Shown here: positions 32,432 to 32,614 of the stretch, in pieces
Position numbering within the stretch: position 1 is the first letter of the stretch
How the letters are laid out: each line of letters starts with the position of its first letter
Notes under the pieces: generated by a model
What the model saw: the letters and a program-made list of their open reading frames with translations, nothing else
Databases searched by the model: none
What the model was told of the DNA's origin: nothing
Position numbers and translations under genes: made by a program
Assembly: GCF_016862215.1 (NCBI RefSeq)
Contig: NZ_BOMN01000071.1
Span: 1 to 32,614 of the forward strand
DNA from: Winogradskya humida
GTDB taxonomy: Bacteria > Actinomycetota > Actinomycetes > Mycobacteriales > Micromonosporaceae
Direction of reading: 5' to 3'
Length of the DNA stretch: 32,614 nucleotides

Positions 32432-32614
32432 ATGACGGCAGAAGCGGTTACGTCCCCCTCGTCCCCTGCGCCGCCCCCGGCCGATCTGCCTCCGGTTTCG
32501 GCTGATCTGTCCCCGGCTCCGGCTGATGTGCCGCTGGTTTCGGCTGATCTGCCGCTGGTTTCGGCTGATCTGCCGCTGGTTTCGGCTGATCTGCCGCTGG
32601 TTTCGGCTGATCTG
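32432..32614 (+). CDS. Repeat-rich N-terminus of a truncated gene
   Basis: The first 61 codons of a gene that leaves the window open-ended. After MTAEAVTSPSSPAPP the sequence is a string of heptapeptides, from PADLPPV through SADLSPA and PADVPLV to three exact SADLPLV copies, encoded by 21-bp DNA repeats. This is a low-complexity, probably disordered leader to a domain not visible here. In mycobacteria a RecB-like nuclease gene neighbours trmI, so a nuclease is one possibility, strengthened by the damage-type promoter, but that is inference only. Confidence 0.6.
   Translation, partial: MTAEAVTSPSSPAPPPADLPPVSADLSPAPADVPLVSADLPLVSADLPLVSADLPLVSADL
32480..32614. repeat. 21-bp tandem repeat (SADLPLV units)
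   Basis: Degenerate units from 32480 become exact GTTTCGGCTGATCTGCCGCTG repeats from 32537 to the window edge. The array continues beyond it. Confidence 0.9.

Overview
The window is about 70% GC with very strong G/C preference at third codon positions. It encodes a complete Pup-proteasome system, twin-arginine translocase components, PafB/PafC and several actinobacterial gene families. I infer a high-GC actinomycete, most likely Micromonosporaceae (Actinoplanes/Micromonospora-like). That placement rests on gene content and style, not on an rRNA or database match.

Layout. Positions 15-4.1 kb: minus-strand genes for a GlnX-like four-TM sensor, a HEAT-repeat protein with a Gly-Ala hinge, an inositol-monophosphatase/HisN-like phosphatase and a polytopic membrane protein. 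4.3-5.7 kb: an HxlR-type regulator divergent from an F420/NADPH-type Rossmann oxidoreductase, followed by a glyoxalase-fold protein. 5.7-15.7 kb: the helY - tatC - tatA - pafC - pafB block known from mycobacteria, on the minus strand, with a HAD hydrolase, a 63-aa orphan, a DagK-type lipid kinase, a SnoaL-like protein and a LysR regulator between helY and tatC. 15.8-19.7 kb: a CDF metal transporter, a DUF3866 protein, an O-methyltransferase and a small tail-anchored protein lie between pafB and pafA. 19.8-29.1 kb: pafA, an rmlB-like gene, an exported/anchored protein, then prcA, prcB, an endonuclease VII-like HNH gene, pup, dop and arc (mpa). 29.2-32.6 kb: a ferredoxin, an unknown conserved protein, trmI, an M50 site-2 protease and the repeat-rich start of another gene running off the window.

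How the genes work together. Dop deamidates Pup (here ending GGQ). PafA ligates it to lysines. The Arc/Mpa AAA ring (ending QYL) recognises Pup and feeds substrates into the PrcA/PrcB 20S core. PafB and PafC are WYL-domain activators of the LexA-independent DNA-damage response. TatA/TatC export folded proteins.

Most unusual points. (1) A nuclease of the phage endonuclease VII family is nested between pup and prcB. It is joined to pup by an ATGA overlap and overlaps prcB by 82 nt. The Pup KGGQ codons themselves form its Shine-Dalgarno sequence. (2) dop is preceded by a 13-codon leader ORF that starts just downstream of a -10 box and ends in an ATGA overlap with dop. (3) About a dozen genes carry TANNNT exactly 6-8 nt before their start codon, predicting widespread leaderless mRNAs. 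(4) A full match to the PafBC/RecA-NDp promoter pattern (TTGTCR-N11-TANNNT) lies in front of the last, truncated gene. (5) Many short tandem-repeat arrays are present: in-frame periods (6, 15, 18, 21 bp) inside genes and mostly out-of-frame periods (7, 14, 16, 20 bp) between genes. No rRNA, tRNA, CRISPR array, prophage or insertion sequence was recognised.
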